A stretch of 64,000 bases of DNA from Balneolaceae bacterium (GTDB lineage Bacteria > Bacteroidota > Rhodothermia > Balneolales > Balneolaceae). Each line of letters starts with the position of its first letter. Positions within the stretch are counted from its first letter, which is position 1. Location of the stretch: contig JAFIFB010000075.1 of NCBI GenBank assembly GCA_020832285.1, positions 60,726-124,725 of the forward strand, written 5' to 3'. Below the pieces are notes generated by a model. That model was given only the letters and a program-made list of their open reading frames with translations, was not told the origin of the DNA and searched no databases. The position numbers and the translations under genes were made by a program. Below are positions 31,201-38,512 of this stretch, piece by piece.

Positions 31201-32737
31201 TCCATTCGTCTTCATCATCCAGCTCAAAAAAACCATTCATCCCGTTGGCCCTGCTAACAATCTGTTTCCCTCCGTCGGCATCCAAATCTGCTAATTGGAG
31301 TTGTCCTTCCAAGCCTGTAAAAGAAGGTTTCGGGGTGACCAATTTCGCCTGTTCAAACTTCCCATCACCAAGGTTGTGCTTGTAGTACCACCCATTGCCT
31401 TGTTCGGTGAGTATTCCCGATAATCCTTCATTGAACAAATCCGTAAACTGATACTGCTGTTCATCCAAACCTGCGGGCGCATGAATCAAGTCTTCATTAG
31501 CAATGGTTTTTATATCCTCATTCCAATCATGCTTCTGATAATCAAACTCCAAAGGCGGGAGTTTTTTATGAGAATAAGATCCATCCGGTTTTTTTATGTA
31601 GCCGTAAGAGTTAACCGCTTTTAAAAACGTAAAATCCTGCTCCGTTGAAGTATCGTACTCAAAATTGACCGAGCGTACCAGACCATCATATTCATCTTCT
31701 CCCTTAAAATGATGGAAAAACAGAACTCGTTGACAGAGTCTCGTTGTCCTGATTTCAAACCCTGCTTTGTAATTAGAAAAAGCATCCGACCGGAAGGTCC
31801 AATCGTTTATTTTATCGTAAGGTGAAGCAGTATTGTATTCTCCATAATCAAAAACAGTGGAAAACAGGTAATCATCTTCGATTGGAAAATCATTTCCAAA
31901 TCCGTTGTAAGGTTTCTTATTTCCATACAACACTTTCTCAAGGTAGCAATTGGTATAGGTGATTTCCCCGTTTTTTATACGATTACGGTTATGCAGTAAG
32001 GATTCATCAAAACCAACACTGTCTTCCTTTCTGTACATGTAATGCGAACAGTTCCCTTTATCATCAAACACAAATTCTGGAAGCCATTGATATATTTTTG
32101 ACGGGTCTTCCGGGTTGAAGATGATGGAATTATCCGTCCATCCGAAAAGAGTAGTTATGTTATCCCGAGTGATTACACGCCATTTGATTCTACCATTCGC
32201 ATTTTTTGTCCAGCGTTCAATGCGTGCAAATAAGCCTTCAATTCTTGGTTTGTAATTCCTGATTGTGAACAATCCGTCAGATGAAGGCCTTTCATTCAAG
32301 ATATAGTCACCATCATCATCCAATGGAAAACTACCATCCTGATTCTTCTTAAATTCCGGCACCAGATCCTCCGCTTCGGAAAAGAGAAAAGTATCAGAAT
32401 CCACCGAGTCCAAATATTGGGGAAGGCCTATGTCTGTTTTACGTTTGATTGAACCTAAACTTAAATTCCATCCCAATCCAAAAATACCATTCCCTGCACC
32501 TGAGCTATAGGAAAGGCTTAATTCCGGAGATGTACCTCTTGCAGCTGAAAACGGTAGCGGTAATGAAAACGAAGCAGTGCCGTTGACCGCATTCACAAAG
32601 AATTTCTCATCTATACCTTTAATCGCCCCACCGCCTTTTGGCAAAGTAATAGAGGGAACCTCAATCGCATTGGATTCAGCCTTTCCTCGCTCGGTATTAA
32701 GGAAATGGTTATCGTTGATTTCTGTTTGTTCTTTCAT
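25247..32737 (-). CDS. Fused Tc toxin subunits B and C (SpvB-RHS) with unknown C-terminal toxin
   Basis: A 2496-residue TcB-TcC fusion forming the hollow cocoon that holds the toxic C-terminus and docks on TcA. Order: SpvB region (GAIKGIDEKFFVN... GNGIFGLGWNLSLG, about residues 33-110); FG-GAP/VCBS propeller repeats (DADGGKQIV, DLNGDGKPEVV, DMSGDGMTDIV, DIDGSGNTDII, about 480-640); TcdB-middle regions (EREFRGFGMVEQ near 812); RHS/YD repeats (about 1450-2090); and the RHS core YRYTGMERDGETGLAYHSAR...LGRWCSTDPIG (D2184) ... SIDING (D2207, G2210), matching the self-cleaving aspartate region of TcC. The remaining 286 residues are the variable toxin: an acidic, coiled-coil-like part, then a Gly/Arg-rich basic tail (KPKTKVRRRSR). 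I do not recognise this toxin. It is the first gene of the operon. Confidence 0.92.
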   Translation of the reverse strand: MKEQTEINDNHFLNTERGKAESNAIEVPSITLPKGGGAIKGIDEKFFVNAVNGTASFSLPLPFSAARGTSPELSLSYSSGAGNGIFGLGWNLSLGSIKRKTDIGLPQYLDSVDSDTFLFSEAEDLVPEFKKNQDGSFPLDDDGDYILNERPSSDGLFTIRNYKPRIEGLFARIERWTKNANGRIKWRVITRDNITTLFGWTDNSIIFNPEDPSKIYQWLPEFVFDDKGNCSHYMYRKEDSVGFDESLLHNRNRIKNGEITYTNCYLEKVLYGNKKPYNGFGNDFPIEDDYLFSTVFDYGEYNTASPYDKINDWTFRSDAFSNYKAGFEIRTTRLCQRVLFFHHFKGEDEYDGLVRSVNFEYDTSTEQDFTFLKAVNSYGYIKKPDGSYSHKKLPPLEFDYQKHDWNEDIKTIANEDLIHAPAGLDEQQYQFTDLFNEGLSGILTEQGNGWYYKHNLGDGKFEQAKLVTPKPSFTGLEGQLQLADLDADGGKQIVSRANGMNGFFELDDEDEWRGFQSFEAIPNIDFADPNTRMLDLNGDGKPEVVISEDNVFTWYESEGRNGYAAARKTPKSFDEESGPHIVFADSTQSIFLADMSGDGMTDIVRIRNSDVCYWPNLGYGKFGAKVALDNAPVFDHPDVFNPTYLRFADIDGSGNTDIIYLGKNKFTCWKNLSGNRFSTLPFEIDNFPEIHSHSKITVTDLLGNGVACIVWSSPLAKDANSSLKYIDLMNSRKPHIMVSYKNNMGKEVALKYTPSTTFYLEDKKAGKPWVTKLHFPVHCISKTVTEDKISGYKFVSQYKYHHGYYDHAEREFRGFGMVEQIDSETFEHWVKGEASNIVEKELHQEPVITKTWNHTGAFLQKDKILNQFADDYWYEEMQRAGFAATHHEVALRDARLVAAEGLDEIILDSLSSQEWQEAMRACKGMTLRSEIFARDSEKYGNTPEAMKRELTPYTVSSQNCFIQLLQPKGNNDHAVFTVMESEAVSYSYERNPEDPRIAHSLNIKLGDYGNVLESAEVVYPRHIRDTDLPEETQDVQKETIIIYHQHHFTNDVLGDDIHLLRLPSEVKTYELKGVSKTNAYYTPSDFIDILTDAKSDSAYYHELDKPLEGKAQKRVIEHVRSTYYKNDLTGALPLHHLESLALPYESFQLAYTPELIKDLFENRVNDIDNIMTDGKFTNSEGDANWWIRSGTAQYLKDGESLDDAKSRFFQPVSFTDPFKAVTKVSYYGDNYLFIEKTEDAIGNKTRVDQFNFRTLSPQRMRDINNNISEIVSNELGFVKALAVKGKGNEADDLIGITEIAETTEQTAIDDFFQASDSLDLTPVGKALLQKATTRFVYDFNAYIRSGKPTVVASINREQHYKQDADSPVQIGFEYTNGLGEAVMQKVQAEPGLAKQVITDENGAITIEVIDTTEQNPTQLRWIGNGRTIKNNIGNTVKQYEPYFSVTHQFEDVKELVESGVTPLMYYDAAGRLIKTEMPDGTFSKVEFDSWKQAEYDANDAVLESEWYLKRTDNTRTDFISDSKEQAAANKASKHANTPNVQYFDTLGRPVLSVEHNINTDTEDDEFYHTKVQLDTEGNLRSVTDARGNTVMQYKYDMLDNLVYENSMDAGKRWMLNNIASNPHYIWDENDRVLDDGSMLQEKRIFRSDYDVLQRPLEQHLKVNEDEWKLIEKIVYGETYAEAFDRNLRGQVFEHYDSAGLITNQRFDFKGNLQEATRQLTQTYYVHIVDWNVEDPSQETFIQKTAYDALNRMTELKNWHLAGRLPGIYTPQYNDRGMLKGETLSVDGQVTEDVHNVEYNAKGQKTRVQYGNGTTTRYHYDEENFRLKQLRTTRTGQGDKLPTVPTNLSDAHVLQNLYYTYDPVGNITEIFDDAYEPVFFNNQQVEPRSKYKYDALYRLIQAKGRENNQATDASGQFDPKPFEVDLPITDRALRNYTQNYTYDALGNILKMKHVANGGSWTRNYAYADDSNRLLKTWFENNEADAIHYKYDRHGSMLNLGNTSEPYRMQWDYRDMIHRASLGGGGTAFYNYGSNKERTRKRIERNGNGIEERLYLGGFELYRKWEGGVLVEEIETHHLIADEQRLLITEHVLQTNNNLNTGILYRYQYSNHLGSASLELDGYAHIISYEEYHPYGTSAYQARNKSFKATAKRYRYTGMERDGETGLAYHSARYFLPWLGRWCSTDPIGIGDGVNVYSYVRNQTTRSIDINGKQRYQYSERGLISESIDDEEEFSEECTYDAVADLGHSIEHFYDLKEEVGELYELHSSLNESFDQSVERLGELLDSDQSHLSAVTEVDNIHNQLLEMEDEIDNLKVIIEITRQSIISIHENYPEALNNLVEADNIVVDNVAVASTETPQHRERSISQQEYYERIYRQIQVGRAIASHPTAAISATTMKAINPNSDFGDERNHARITGSAGLMAFSRNRVTSPLPHTGLHNIVVPQTTPRLIGSQGPNRGGHSDRQVHTEDFSSGRRAGFRTQSRQRKPKTKVRRRSR

Positions 32738-33028
32738 TTATGATTTTTTTGGTCAGGAGAAATACAAGTGGCATTAATATGATTATGTAGTTTACGCTAT
32801 ACCAAATTCCCCATTAGTATTTCAATTAAGGCAAACTTGAAACCCTAAATTGTATCATTCTTGATTTGCTGTTGCAGCTCAAAATGACCAAAAACTTTCC
32901 ATTTCAAACAAAATTAAAAACTATGCAGAATATTTGGAGGATTAGCCGCCAATTGCAGGCTTCAGTACTGCAGTTTTAATAGAGGGGTGATTTATCCCTT
33001 TTCATTCATCAAACTGGCACGCGTTTTG

Positions 33029-33050
33029 CTCCGAGCGATAGCGATTCCCA
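33029..33050 (+). repeat. Interspersed intergenic repeat, copy 1
   Basis: CTCCGAGCGATAGCGATTCC followed by CA. It matches the copy at 33382-33403 at 20 of 22 positions. Its core GCGATTCCC recurs in reverse orientation at 52294-52302. Confidence 0.55.
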
Positions 33051-33381
33051 GAAAGTGAATAATGCAGGTTAGATATAAATCAATCTTCGCCCATTATCTT
33101 TAGTTAGCTTATGCAAGGGCTTCTCTTACAATGTTCATTCCAAATTTTAAATAGGAAAATTAAAATTAAAAAACAAAAAGATATTCCGAAGTTAAACTTT
33201 AACATATAACAAAAACTGTGATGGAAATATTCTTCAATCATTTAACCCGCATTTCCTTTCACTGGATTTGCTTCGTTTAGTTTTTAAAATGCAAATAATA
33301 AAAATCTCTATCCATTTTATTGTTAATACCTTAACCTGCATTTTCAGTGATAGTGCCAAAAACATCTTCTCAGATAATAGA

Positions 33382-33403
33382 CTCCGAACGTTAGCGATTC
33401 CCA
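33382..33403 (+). repeat. Interspersed intergenic repeat, copy 2
   Basis: CTCCGAACGTTAGCGATTCC followed by CA, 353 bp after copy 1 and differing at two positions. Neither copy sits in a gene. Confidence 0.55.
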
Positions 33404-33938
33404 CGCAGTGTTGAGTTTATTGCGTGAAGTTAAGTTTGTCCGTAAGTTGTATTCTCCCGAAAATTACTCTACAATGTTAAAACTACGTAAGGCAAGCTTG
33501 CCACTAATACATCTGCATTTCTAAACTTTCCTAACTCAGATATCTCACCAAGAGATTTTTCCCTCAGCAAGACCCTGCTACGTAAAAAAATACTTAGGAC
33601 AGGCGAAGAGTTTTCATACGCTTACTCAACTTAACTTTTTGCGAAAGAGAGCTATTTTAGATTCTGCCATGGCCATGCCTTTGGCAAACGAAGCTGAGAA
33701 AAAAATTTCGCAGTCCCGACAGCTCTGGCTTTGAATTACGATTCCTTCATCTCCAGGCTGCTCTTGATTGATCATGCTCGACATCAAAGGGATTTTTGGT
33801 TCGGGGAAGCTATGTTCTTTTATCTTTAAAGTAATCTCAAAAGTATTAATCCGGCAGCTAAAAATAAAATTATGAACATGTTTTTGGGAAAAAGCTTTTT
33901 GACTTCTAATAACGAAACATCATATATTATGGATCTTT

Positions 33939-34012
33939 GGGGCTATAGCTCAGCTGGCTAGAGCGTCGCGCTGGCAGCGCGAAGGTCCGGGGTTCGAATC
34001 CCCGTAGCTCCA
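33939..34012 (+). tRNA. tRNA-Ala (anticodon GGC)
   Basis: A complete 74-nt cloverleaf: acceptor GGGGCTA paired with TAGCTCC (one G-U pair), D arm GCTC/GAGC, anticodon stem TCGCG/CGCGA with loop CTGGCAG giving anticodon GGC, T arm CGGGG-TTCGAAT-CCCCG, discriminator A. The 3' CCA is not encoded (the sequence continues CGA). Its last 23 bases plus one are repeated exactly 121 bp downstream. Confidence 0.97.
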
Positions 34013-34093
34013 CGAAATTCCTTGATTTTGTGAAGTACTGAAATAAAAAGGCTCATCAATAGATATTGAATTCCTGGATTATCCCCGTGAATT

Positions 34094-34134
34094 GCGAAGC
34101 AGTGCTTCGCGGGTTCGAATCCCCGTAGCTCCAC
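34094..34134 (+). repeat. tRNA-Ala 3'-end duplicate with adjoining hairpin (att-like)
   Basis: Bases 34111-34134 repeat exactly the 24 bases at 33990-34013, covering the T arm and 3' acceptor strand of tRNA-Ala. A perfect hairpin GCGAAGC-AGT-GCTTCGC (34094-34110) abuts the copy. No 5' half of a tRNA is present, so this is not a functional tRNA. A short 3'-tRNA direct repeat is what site-specific integration leaves behind (attL/attR). With only 121 bp between copies, this could be a scar of a lost element or one end of a larger nested one. Confidence 0.8.
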
Positions 34135-34223
34135 ATTACAACAAGTTTGTACAAAGCCGGGTAAAGATTTTTATTCGGTTTTTTTGTTTAGTTTTATTCT
34201 GAAAGGCTTTATCTTGGTGATTC

Positions 34224-34322
34224 GGGGCAAGTTCCATACAGCCAGCTCCCTGTGAACTCCGTCAGGGTCGGAAGGCAGCAGCGGTAGCAGGTCGTAGCGG
34301 TGTGATATGGGTAGCTTGCCCT
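34224..34322 (+). ncRNA. ffs: Small bacterial SRP RNA (4.5S-like)
   Basis: A roughly 99-nt element whose ends pair (GGGCAAG at 34225-34231 with CTTGCCC at 34315-34321). It holds the conserved Ffh-binding apical region GTCAGGGTCGGAAGGCAGCA (34261-34280), followed by an AT-rich T-run tail (CTATTTTTATTTTA) that can end transcription. It is the RNA core of the signal recognition particle, which with Ffh targets membrane proteins. The small Alu-less form is usual in Gram-negative bacteria. The exact ends are estimated from the terminal stem. Confidence 0.93.
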
Positions 34323-34406
34323 ATTTTTATTTTATAATTTGATTATTCTCATCTATTTTCATCTCAAATGCACTAACAACCTTTATAAACTAAAGCTTCG
34401 TTTTTC

Positions 34407-34862
34407 ATGAATAAGCAATTTTACAGAGCAAACACACCACACGTTGTACATGAAACCATTGACGGAGAGACAATTTTGATGGACCTGAGAACCGGCAACT
34501 ACTACAGTATTGAGTGGCCCGGTACATTTATCTGGGAGTACATTTCAGAAGAGGGTGCAGCTGGAACACTGATCAGTGAACTGTCCAAAATCGAGGGAAA
34601 AAAAATAAATGAGATACAAGAAGCAATTCAGTCATTTCTCAATAAACTGGTAGAGGAAGATTTACTGAGTGTTTCTGAAAATGGCCAACATGAAAAGATT
34701 GATTTACCAGACGAGGTGAAGGCTGAGCTTCGAAAATTAGTTTCAGAGTATAAAGAGCCTGAATTCAACAAATATTCCGATATGCAGGATATGTTGTTGC
34801 TGGATCCGATCCATGATGTGGATGAAAAAGGTTGGCCGGAACCCAAGAAAAAAGATACGTGA
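34407..34862 (+). CDS. PqqD-family peptide chaperone-like protein with conserved C-terminal tail
   Basis: A 151-residue protein whose first 90 or so residues have the PqqD/RiPP-recognition-element pattern (TILMDLRTGNYYSIEWPGTF, IWEYISEEGA, FLNKLVEEDLL). PqqD folds bind leader peptides and hand them to modifying enzymes. The C-terminal part is an acidic tail ending in DMQDMLLLDPIHDVDEKGWP, which looks too conserved in style to be a mere linker and might itself be a recognised or modified peptide; that part is inference. It is the first gene of a collinear eight-gene cluster. Its stop overlaps a GTG start of the nucleotidyltransferase by 4 bp (GTGA), showing coupling. It begins 84 bp after the SRP RNA. 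Confidence 0.85.
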   Translation: MNKQFYRANTPHVVHETIDGETILMDLRTGNYYSIEWPGTFIWEYISEEGAAGTLISELSKIEGKKINEIQEAIQSFLNKLVEEDLLSVSENGQHEKIDLPDEVKAELRKLVSEYKEPEFNKYSDMQDMLLLDPIHDVDEKGWPEPKKKDT

Positions 34863-35950
34863 ACGCATCTGCGGAAAGCCCATTTCCAAACAGCAACCAG
34901 CAGCTTCTTTTAAAAGCAGCTTTAATGGGCAGAGATCCCGCAATTGAAGCATGGAAAACATGGCGAAAACATGTTGACTTTGAGCTCGATGTAGATGGCG
35001 GCTCCCTTCGACTTTTGCCCCTCGCTTATAATAATATTAAAAAACTGGGTGTTGAAGATGATATCCTGAACCGCTTAAAGGGGATTTACAGGAGAGCATG
35101 GTCGGAGAACCAGCGCATCATTTATGAATGCGGGAATGTATTAAAGCTTTTCAAGGATGCGGGTATCGAAACGATTGTTTTAAAGGGGATACCATTAACG
35201 ATCCGCGTTTATGAAAACTATGCGACTCGCCCGATGGCCGATATGGACATTTTGGTTCCTTATGTCAATGCAGCTGAGGCCGTGGATCTTTTAAAAAAAC
35301 AGAAATTTATTGTTGAAAATGAAAACCGACTGAATCATAACCTTATATATGGCAGGTCTATAGGCTTTTCAGACGAAACAAAGGACATTGAAGTAGATTT
35401 GCACTGGAGGGCCATTTCGCAAGCAAAAGAGCTGTCTATGGATCATCTGCACTGGAAAAATGCCATCCCTCTCAAATTGAATGGCTTGCAAACGAAATCT
35501 CTTAGTCCCACCGACGAACTGCTTCTTACAATCGCTCACGGAATGCGTCGTAATCCGGAACCGCCAATTCGCTGGGTTGCAGACTCAATTATGCTCATTC
35601 GCAAGGAACATTCAAAAATAGACTGGGATCGGCTGCTGGATCTTTCCATTCAGTACCGTGAATTTTTAAAGGTAAAGAAAGCATTTGAGTATCTTGAGAA
35701 AGTATTTGGTGTTCGCGTTCCGAATATGTTCACTGAACAAGTTAAACGTCTTCAACCTACCTTTGCAGAAAAAGTTATTTACAGTCATGAAGGAACAATA
35801 GGAGTAAACAAAAAGAATATGACTTTTACGGAAAGAGTTTACTCTTTTTATGCCCGTTTTCTTCGCCAGTCAGGAAGATCCAACTTTTTTATGCTTCATA
35901 TTGATTTTATGATATATACAGGCAGCCGGATAAAAAAGAAAATGACATAA
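34859..35950 (+). CDS. NTP_transf_5-type nucleotidyltransferase
   Basis: A nucleotidyltransferase-fold protein of the uncharacterised NTP_transf_5 family. The motif block is IETIVLKGIPLTIRVYE then RPMADMDILV (D128 and D130, likely metal ligands) and IEVDLHWRAIS, with the third acidic position in VDLHW. I chose GTG 34859, which overlaps the PqqD stop by 4 bp. The in-frame TTG at 34832 would overlap by 31 bp and add nine residues. Family members often sit beside PqqD and HprK-like kinase genes, including in some lasso-peptide clusters. The nucleotide donor and acceptor are unknown. The C-terminus is basic (GSRIKKKMT). Confidence 0.85.
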   Translation: MNASAESPFPNSNQQLLLKAALMGRDPAIEAWKTWRKHVDFELDVDGGSLRLLPLAYNNIKKLGVEDDILNRLKGIYRRAWSENQRIIYECGNVLKLFKDAGIETIVLKGIPLTIRVYENYATRPMADMDILVPYVNAAEAVDLLKKQKFIVENENRLNHNLIYGRSIGFSDETKDIEVDLHWRAISQAKELSMDHLHWKNAIPLKLNGLQTKSLSPTDELLLTIAHGMRRNPEPPIRWVADSIMLIRKEHSKIDWDRLLDLSIQYREFLKVKKAFEYLEKVFGVRVPNMFTEQVKRLQPTFAEKVIYSHEGTIGVNKKNMTFTERVYSFYARFLRQSGRSNFFMLHIDFMIYTGSRIKKKMT

Positions 35951-35981
35951 CCTAACAATTCAGGTATATCTTAAATAATTT

Positions 35982-36680
35982 ATGACTGACAACAAACCAT
36001 CGATTAGTACCATTATGACTGTGTATAATGGTGAAAAATATATTAAAGAAGCTATTCGCAGTATTTTGGATCAAAACTACCCCAACTTTGATCTATGGGT
36101 CATTGACGATGGATCAACCGAGCAGACAAAGGAAATCGTGACCAGTTTTGGTAAGGATGTAAATTATATTTTTCAAAAAAACTCAGGGATTGCCGCAGGC
36201 TGGAACAATGGAATCTCTTCTTCCGGCGGTGACTATCTTGCATTTCTTGATTCCGATGATATTTGGACCGGAGGCAAGCTTCAGCCTCAAATGGAGTTCC
36301 TGCAGTCGAACCCTCAAATAAAAGCTTCTTTTGGACTAATGGAGGAATTTTACTGTCCGGAACTGACTGATGAAACAAAGAAAAAATATAAATGCAATGA
36401 GCAGGCTGTTCCGGGATACAGCGCCGGCACAATACTGATATCCAGGAAAAATTTTATGGAGGTTGGCATATTCAATCATCAATGGGAAAAAGGAATATTT
36501 TCGGATTGGTTTATAAGGGCAAAGGAAATGAACACTCCCATGCACATGGACGGAAAAGTAATGTTAAAACGCAGAATACACGAAAATAATCACGGTATAC
36601 AAAAAAGAGATAAGTACGTGGACTACGTGCGCATGCTGAAAGCATCTTTAGACAGAAGAAGATCAAACCCATCAAATTGA
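35982..36680 (+). CDS. Family 2 glycosyltransferase
   Basis: A GT-A fold transferase of family GT2, which moves a sugar from a nucleotide-sugar donor to an unknown acceptor. The N-terminal strand is ISTIMTVYNGEKYIKEAI, the donor region is DLWVIDDGSTEQT, and the DxD-type motif is LAFLDSDDIW. A short C-terminal GT2 module follows (FSDWFIRAKEMN, RRIHENNHGIQ). The 232-residue length shows a bare catalytic domain without membrane helices, unlike polysaccharide synthases. It begins 31 bp after the nucleotidyltransferase. The sister genes at 38513 and 39256 share the same C-terminal RRxHxxNxG/T element, so they form a local family. Confidence 0.88.
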   Translation: MTDNKPSISTIMTVYNGEKYIKEAIRSILDQNYPNFDLWVIDDGSTEQTKEIVTSFGKDVNYIFQKNSGIAAGWNNGISSSGGDYLAFLDSDDIWTGGKLQPQMEFLQSNPQIKASFGLMEEFYCPELTDETKKKYKCNEQAVPGYSAGTILISRKNFMEVGIFNHQWEKGIFSDWFIRAKEMNTPMHMDGKVMLKRRIHENNHGIQKRDKYVDYVRMLKASLDRRRSNPSN

Positions 36681-36686
36681 CGGTTC

Positions 36687-38498
36687 ATGGAAATTCCCGT
36701 TCATATGAATATTCCGGTTCGCTCGGAAGAAGAACAAATGGAATTTTATTCACAGTGTTTAAGCCGTTATAAAAGAGCGGCTCAATCTTCGGGAATAGAA
36801 AAATTCTATTATGATATAGCAGGTACTACAGTTTGCCTTCATTTTGCAGGTAAAGCGCTTGTTCCTTATCTCACCCCTGCCCTTGAACATTTGACGGTTC
36901 CCCCTCCTGAGAACAGTGATCCGGATTTCGTAATCTATGTATGGGACAGTGAATCCACTAACGTGCAAATGGTACCTCCGCCCTGTGATACAATTCATTT
37001 TACAGACAGAGGAGATATCTGGGGATTCAACAGTAAGAGAATCAAAACGGCATTTCACTGGAGTGAGTTTTCAGTTAATGTGATGGATTTACAAACCAGG
37101 GAAGCCGTTTACTGGATTAAAACCCCAAAAAATCTTCCATACTGGACTACCTCTTCCCCTTTCAGAACTCTATTTCACTGGTGGATGGAAAAGAACAACT
37201 GCCAGCTTCTGCACGCTGCGGCTGTGGGTACCCAAGACGGTGCCGTACTTATCACAGGTAAAGGAGGGATGGGAAAATCAACCACAGCACTTACCTGTTT
37301 GCACGAGGGACTCTTTTACACTGCCGATGACTACCTGATTGTAAAAAAAGATCCTGATCCCCAGGTTTTCAGTCTTTACAGTACTGCTAAATTAAACAGA
37401 GGGGAAGTTTCTTCATTCAATAAGTTCGAAAAGTGTCTCGGCAAACCGGTCGATAAGGACCAGGAAAAAGATGTTTTGTATCTGTATCCCGCATTTAAGA
37501 ATCAAATCATGAACAAAATGCCGTTGCGGGCTATTTTGATACCCAATGTAAAACAACAGGATTCAACCGGGTTTGCAAAGGCTTCTTACTGGAGGGTTTA
37601 CCGGGCTATGTCGTTTTCTACAATGTCGCAGCTCCCGGGAGTGGGATCTCATACCCACTCATATTTACAGGAATTATGCAGGAAACTCCCGATCTTTAAT
37701 ATTGAACTGGGACAAGATTTTGAAAAAATTCCTCAGGCCATCGCAGGTTATTTGAGGGACCCGAAACAATTTTCAGTTGATCAGAAGAAAAAAAGAGATG
37801 AAAGTGAAAAGCCGCTTGTGAGTGTAATTATTCCTGTTTACAACGGTGAAAAATTTATCAGACAAGCCATAGAAAACGTGGTGAGCCAGCAGTATCCGGC
37901 GTTGGAAATAATCGTGGTTGAAGATGGCTCAACCGATAATACCTCTGAAATAATTGAGAGCCTACATTATGATATCCGGCACTTTAAAAAGGAGAATTCA
38001 GGTCCCTCAGCTGCGAGAAATTGGGGAATAAAAGATGCATCCGGAAAATATATCGCTTTTTTGGATGTGGATGATTTATGGCCCGAAAATAATTTGTTTC
38101 TCTTGGTTAACGAGCTCGAAGAAAATGAGGAAATAGATATTGTAAGAGGCCATGCACAGCTTTTTAAAAACAGCAAGGAAAACGATAAAGAATTATTGGG
38201 TAATCCGGCAGAATCCTATCCCTACTATATTGGTGCGGGGCTGTACAGAAGATCGGTTTTCAATATTGCAGGCCTTTTTGACCGAACATTATGGTTTGGG
38301 GAAGATACGGATTGGTACTATCGTGCCAGGGAAAAAAAGTTGAATGTAAAATGGCTTGAAGAAGTAACTTTGTATGTTCGCAGACATGGGGAAAATATGA
38401 CGGAAGGAAAAAGTATCCTGGAGCTGAACAAACTGAAAACGTTTAAAAAGATTCTCGACCGCGACCGGAAGCGAAACACTGAAAAGAAAAATCATTAA
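36687..38498 (+). CDS. HprK-like kinase fused to family 2 glycosyltransferase
   Basis: A 603-residue two-domain protein. Residues 1 to about 365 resemble the HPr-kinase-related proteins that accompany PqqD genes: LLHAAAVGTQDGAVLITGKG, P-loop GKGGMGKST (residues 191-199), then YTADDYLIVKK with the Walker-B-like acidic pair. Residues 376-603 are a GT2 domain: PLVSVIIPVYNGEKF, IIVVEDGSTDNTS, the DxD motif FLDVDDLW (D460, D462, D463), and the C-terminal GEDTDWYYRARE and VRRHGENMT. HprK-type kinases phosphorylate serine, and homologues in lasso clusters phosphorylate the peptide. The fusion suggests coordinated phosphorylation and glycosylation of one substrate, an inference. It begins 6 bp after the preceding GT2 gene. 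Confidence 0.87.
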   Translation: MEIPVHMNIPVRSEEEQMEFYSQCLSRYKRAAQSSGIEKFYYDIAGTTVCLHFAGKALVPYLTPALEHLTVPPPENSDPDFVIYVWDSESTNVQMVPPPCDTIHFTDRGDIWGFNSKRIKTAFHWSEFSVNVMDLQTREAVYWIKTPKNLPYWTTSSPFRTLFHWWMEKNNCQLLHAAAVGTQDGAVLITGKGGMGKSTTALTCLHEGLFYTADDYLIVKKDPDPQVFSLYSTAKLNRGEVSSFNKFEKCLGKPVDKDQEKDVLYLYPAFKNQIMNKMPLRAILIPNVKQQDSTGFAKASYWRVYRAMSFSTMSQLPGVGSHTHSYLQELCRKLPIFNIELGQDFEKIPQAIAGYLRDPKQFSVDQKKKRDESEKPLVSVIIPVYNGEKFIRQAIENVVSQQYPALEIIVVEDGSTDNTSEIIESLHYDIRHFKKENSGPSAARNWGIKDASGKYIAFLDVDDLWPENNLFLLVNELEENEEIDIVRGHAQLFKNSKENDKELLGNPAESYPYYIGAGLYRRSVFNIAGLFDRTLWFGEDTDWYYRAREKKLNVKWLEEVTLYVRRHGENMTEGKSILELNKLKTFKKILDRDRKRNTEKKNH

Positions 38499-38512
38499 AA
38501 AAATGTACCCTG

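Larger units (their letters stand above)
32738..33938. other. 1.2-kb gene-free AT-rich region upstream of the Tc operon
   Basis: No convincing coding frame on either strand. It must contain the Tc operon promoter near 32740-32850 (minus direction), but I could not pick a trustworthy -10/-35. Two diverged copies of a 22-bp sequence occur at 33029-33050 and 33382-33403. A perfect GGCAAGCTTGCC palindrome lies near 33490. No transposase remnant was recognised. It may be a decayed accessory segment next to the tRNA-Ala gene. Confidence 0.6.

Noticed and set aside
34094..34134. Second tRNA gene after tRNA-Ala
   Set aside because: Only the T arm and 3' acceptor strand are present; no D arm, anticodon arm or 5' acceptor strand can be drawn.
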